6,824 bases of DNA. Source: Clostridiales bacterium. Lineage in GTDB: Bacteria; Bacillota; Clostridia; Lachnospirales; Lachnospiraceae. Numbering within the stretch: the stretch's first letter is position 1; each line of letters begins with the position of its first letter. This document shows positions 5,437-6,824 of the stretch, piece by piece. The position numbers and the translations under genes were made by a program. The notes below the pieces were generated by a model that was given only the letters and a program-made list of their open reading frames with translations, ran no database searches and was not told the origin of the DNA. Location of the stretch: contig DXXQ01000148.1 in assembly GCA_019416265.1 (NCBI GenBank), forward strand, positions 1-6,824. The letters are read 5' to 3'.

Positions 5437-5955
5437 ATGGCAAATCCAGTAGTTACCATTACAATGGACAACGGCGATGTAATGAAAGCGGAATTATATC
5501 CGGAAATCGCACCTAATACAGTAAACAATTTCATCAGCCTTGTAAACAAAGGCTTCTATGACGGACTTATTTTCCACCGCGTTATCAACGGCTTCATGAT
5601 CCAGGGCGGATGCCCGGACGGAACAGGAATGGGCGGCCCCGGATACACCATCAAGGGCGAATTTTCCCAGAACAGATTCACAAACGACCTGAAGCATACG
5701 CCGGGCGTTCTCTCCATGGCCCGCGCAATGCATCCTGATTCCGCAGGAAGCCAGTTCTTCATCATGCACCAGACCTCTCCTCATCTGGACGGCTCCTACG
5801 CCGCTTTCGGAAAAGTCATCGAGGGTATGGATGTGGTAAACCGCATTGCGGAAGAAGATACAGACTATCAAGACAGACCTCTTGATGAGCAGAAGATCAA
5901 ATCCATGACTGTTGAGACTTTCGGCGTTGCTTATCCGGAACCGGAGAAATTATGA
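5437..5955 (+). CDS. ppiB: Cyclophilin-type peptidyl-prolyl cis-trans isomerase
   Basis: This enzyme isomerises prolyl peptide bonds to speed protein folding. It has 172 aa with no signal peptide or membrane segment, so it is cytosolic, like PpiB. The core cyclophilin motifs are FHRVI (46-50) with the catalytic arginine R48, FMIQGG (53-58), GSQFFI (104-109) and LDGSYAAFGKV (117-127). The tryptophan that contacts cyclosporin in human CypA appears to be replaced by H116, as is common in bacterial forms. AAAGGAGA (5421-5428) lies 8 bases before the ATG. It is a monocistronic unit: own promoter sharing a palindromic -10 with the divergent tsaE operon, and a strong terminator directly after the stop. 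The C-terminal stretch after about 140 (DTDYQDRPLDEQKIKSM) is the usual family ending plus a short tail. Confidence 0.95.
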   Translation: MANPVVTITMDNGDVMKAELYPEIAPNTVNNFISLVNKGFYDGLIFHRVINGFMIQGGCPDGTGMGGPGYTIKGEFSQNRFTNDLKHTPGVLSMARAMHPDSAGSQFFIMHQTSPHLDGSYAAFGKVIEGMDVVNRIAEEDTDYQDRPLDEQKIKSMTVETFGVAYPEPEKL

Positions 5956-5962
5956 TCCTATA

Positions 5963-6011
5963 ACACATAACGGGGCTGCATGTTACAGTATGCGCCCCGT
6001 TTTTTATGTGT
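5963..6011 (+). terminator. Intrinsic terminator of the cyclophilin gene
   Basis: Stem ACGGGGC (5970-5976) pairs with GCCCCGT (5994-6000). The interior can extend with GCATG/TATGC (5978-5982 with 5989-5993), and a run of six T (6000-6005) follows. The flanks ACACATAA (5963-5970) and TTATGTGT (6004-6011) are also exact complements, so a larger hairpin enclosing the first is possible. On the minus strand no good T-run follows the stem, so it serves yigZ poorly if at all. Confidence 0.9.
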
Positions 6012-6037
6012 ATTTAATTTTTCCGGTATTTTTCTGA

Positions 6038-6694
6038 TCACTGATCAAAGAGCAGGATCTCGCCGTTTACCCTGGCGAAATACAGATCTTTTTCTTTTTT
6101 CATGCGGGCTCGCCCGTTGGTGCCCTCAGTCACTGCCTTCTGTACGCTTTCCACCTCGTCTGCAGGAATCATAAGATGCAGAGTCACCTTATCCGTATAT
6201 TCACTGTCCAGGATGGGCATCCCCTTTTCCCCTGCAATATACTGGATTTTTCCGATTCCCGTATAATCTGTAACGATCTCAAGAGAAATCCCGTATATTT
6301 TTTCTATGACGGTACTTGCAGCCAGACCTTCCTGTACAGCCTTTGAATATGCGCGTACCAGTCCTCCCGTTCCCAGAAGAACGCCTCCGAAATAACGGGT
6401 AACAACAACTGCCACATCGTAGATGTCTTCCCCCAGGATCACATCCAGCATAGGCCTTCCGGCTGTTCCCGACGGCTCTCCGTCGTCGCTGCACCGGGTA
6501 GTCTCTCGGTTTTTGCCCACAGAATACACGAAGCAGTTATGTCTTGCATCCCAGTATTTCTTTCTCATTTCTTCTATAAAGGCAAGAGCCTCCTCCTCTG
6601 TTTTAACAGGGCGCACTGTAGCGATAAAACGGGATTTTTTTTCTGTGATCTCGCCCTCGCCGCCTTCATACACAGTCTTATATCTCTCTAACAT
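6038..6694 (-). CDS. yigZ: YigZ/IMPACT family protein (UPF0029)
   Basis: This 218-aa protein belongs to the family of E. coli YigZ, B. subtilis YvyE and the N-terminal-type domain of eukaryotic IMPACT. The UPF0029 signature is clear: RETTRCSDDGEPSGTAGRP (63-81) and DVAVVVTRYFGGVLLGTGGLVRAY (93-116). The C-terminal part (about 138-205) matches the small ferredoxin-like DUF1949 domain that often follows. The exact biochemical role is not established; IMPACT relatives modulate translation control in eukaryotes, and bacterial members are thought to bind nucleic acid or ribosomes (family knowledge, uncertain here). GGAGG lies 8 bases before the ATG. No confident promoter is seen in the 130 bases upstream that remain in the window. 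Residues 126-137 are encoded by the sequence that recurs at the window end. Confidence 0.93.
   Translation of the reverse strand: MLERYKTVYEGGEGEITEKKSRFIATVRPVKTEEEALAFIEEMRKKYWDARHNCFVYSVGKNRETTRCSDDGEPSGTAGRPMLDVILGEDIYDVAVVVTRYFGGVLLGTGGLVRAYSKAVQEGLAASTVIEKIYGISLEIVTDYTGIGKIQYIAGEKGMPILDSEYTDKVTLHLMIPADEVESVQKAVTEGTNGRARMKKEKDLYFARVNGEILLFDQ
6285..6321. repeat. 37-bp direct repeat, copy inside yigZ
   Basis: This internal yigZ segment encodes residues A126 to S137 on the minus strand. It matches 6788-6824 at 36 of 37 positions in the same orientation; the only difference is G at 6293 against A at 6796. The two copies are 503 bases apart. Confidence 0.9.
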
Positions 6695-6787
6695 TTTTCC
6701 AGCCTCCGGTATCCTTTCCGCAAAATATCAGTTTTAGTTTATCACGAATTACAGAAACGCGCTACCCTTGTTGTATACTTAACAGCG
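6695..6787. other. Upstream region of yigZ, no gene recognised
   Basis: Between the yigZ start and the terminal repeat there is about 93 bp holding the yigZ ribosome binding site GGAGG (about 6703-6707, minus). A TATACT (6774-6779, plus) could be a -10 for a gene leaving the window, but no matching -35 is found 16-18 bases before it. I see no convincing promoter for yigZ itself. Confidence 0.4.
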
Positions 6788-6824
6788 GAAATCCCATATA
6801 TTTTTTCTATGACGGTACTTGCAG
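6788..6824. repeat. 37-bp direct repeat, copy at the window end (partial yigZ fragment)
   Basis: This copy is cut by the window edge, so its true length is unknown. On the minus strand it keeps the yigZ reading frame (ASTVIEKIYGIS) from base 6822. The single change TAC to TAT is synonymous, and the last Ser codon is TCC instead of TCT. The frame then leaves homology and runs for 14 more codons to a TGA at 6744-6742. It may be the end of a truncated second yigZ-like copy or an assembly join between related sequences. Confidence 0.85.

Noticed and set aside
5349..5549. N-terminal extension of TsaE with hydrophobic stretch, from ATG 5549
   Set aside because: It would cross the divergent promoter and overlap the cyclophilin coding start; the ATG at 5348 has a ribosome binding site and gives the normal family length.
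5494..5871. Minus-strand frame opposite the cyclophilin gene
   Set aside because: The plus-strand gene has full cyclophilin motifs, promoter and terminator; the reverse frame has none.
6774..6779. TATACT as a plus-strand promoter for a gene leaving the window
   Set aside because: No -35 at suitable spacing and the downstream sequence is the yigZ-like repeat in the opposite sense; too weak to list as a promoter.

Overview
The window is a piece of a low-to-moderate GC Gram-positive chromosome. The 5' end of the 16S rRNA gene (minus strand, cut by the window start), the strong AGGAGG ribosome binding sites, tRNA genes without an encoded CCA and the protein sequences all suggest a Clostridia member, most likely Lachnospiraceae (Blautia-like). 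The family call is an inference from remembered 16S patterns; the genus is a guess.

Layout, following transcription on the minus strand from a divergent promoter near 5385: tsaE (5348-4905), tsaB (4836-4063), rimI (4066-3632), rnz (3613-2702), tsaD (2696-1677) and ispD (1677-979) form a tight six-gene operon. It has stop/start overlaps at tsaB/rimI and tsaD/ispD, and its only sizeable gap is the hairpin-rich 68 bases between tsaE and tsaB. Past ispD come tRNA-Ser(UGA) (856-771), tRNA-Ser(GGA) (636-547) and the rRNA operon leader with the first ~248 nt of 16S rRNA. Each of these three RNA units has its own TTGACA-N17-(TATAAT-like) promoter with phased A-tracts upstream. Divergent from the operon on the plus strand is a cyclophilin-type peptidyl-prolyl isomerase gene (5437-5955) ending in a strong intrinsic terminator. 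Convergent to it is an IMPACT/YigZ family gene (6694-6038, minus).

The operon has a tRNA and translation theme. TsaE, TsaB and TsaD make the t6A37 modification of ANN-decoding tRNAs. RimI is a GNAT N-acetyltransferase usually acting on ribosomal protein S18. RNase Z trims the 3' ends of CCA-less tRNA precursors, which is the kind encoded just downstream. IspD belongs to the MEP isoprenoid pathway, the source of the dimethylallyl group used for i6A37; both tRNA-Ser here have the A36-A37-A38 sequence of i6A substrates.

I see no phage, insertion sequence, CRISPR array, toxin-antitoxin or defence system, and no convincing new system. The observations most worth a second look are: the last 37 bases, which repeat an internal piece of yigZ with one synonymous change (a diverged duplicate fragment or an assembly artefact); the palindromic TATTATAATA that gives both divergent promoters a perfect -10; and the shared A-tract element upstream of the three stable-RNA promoters.
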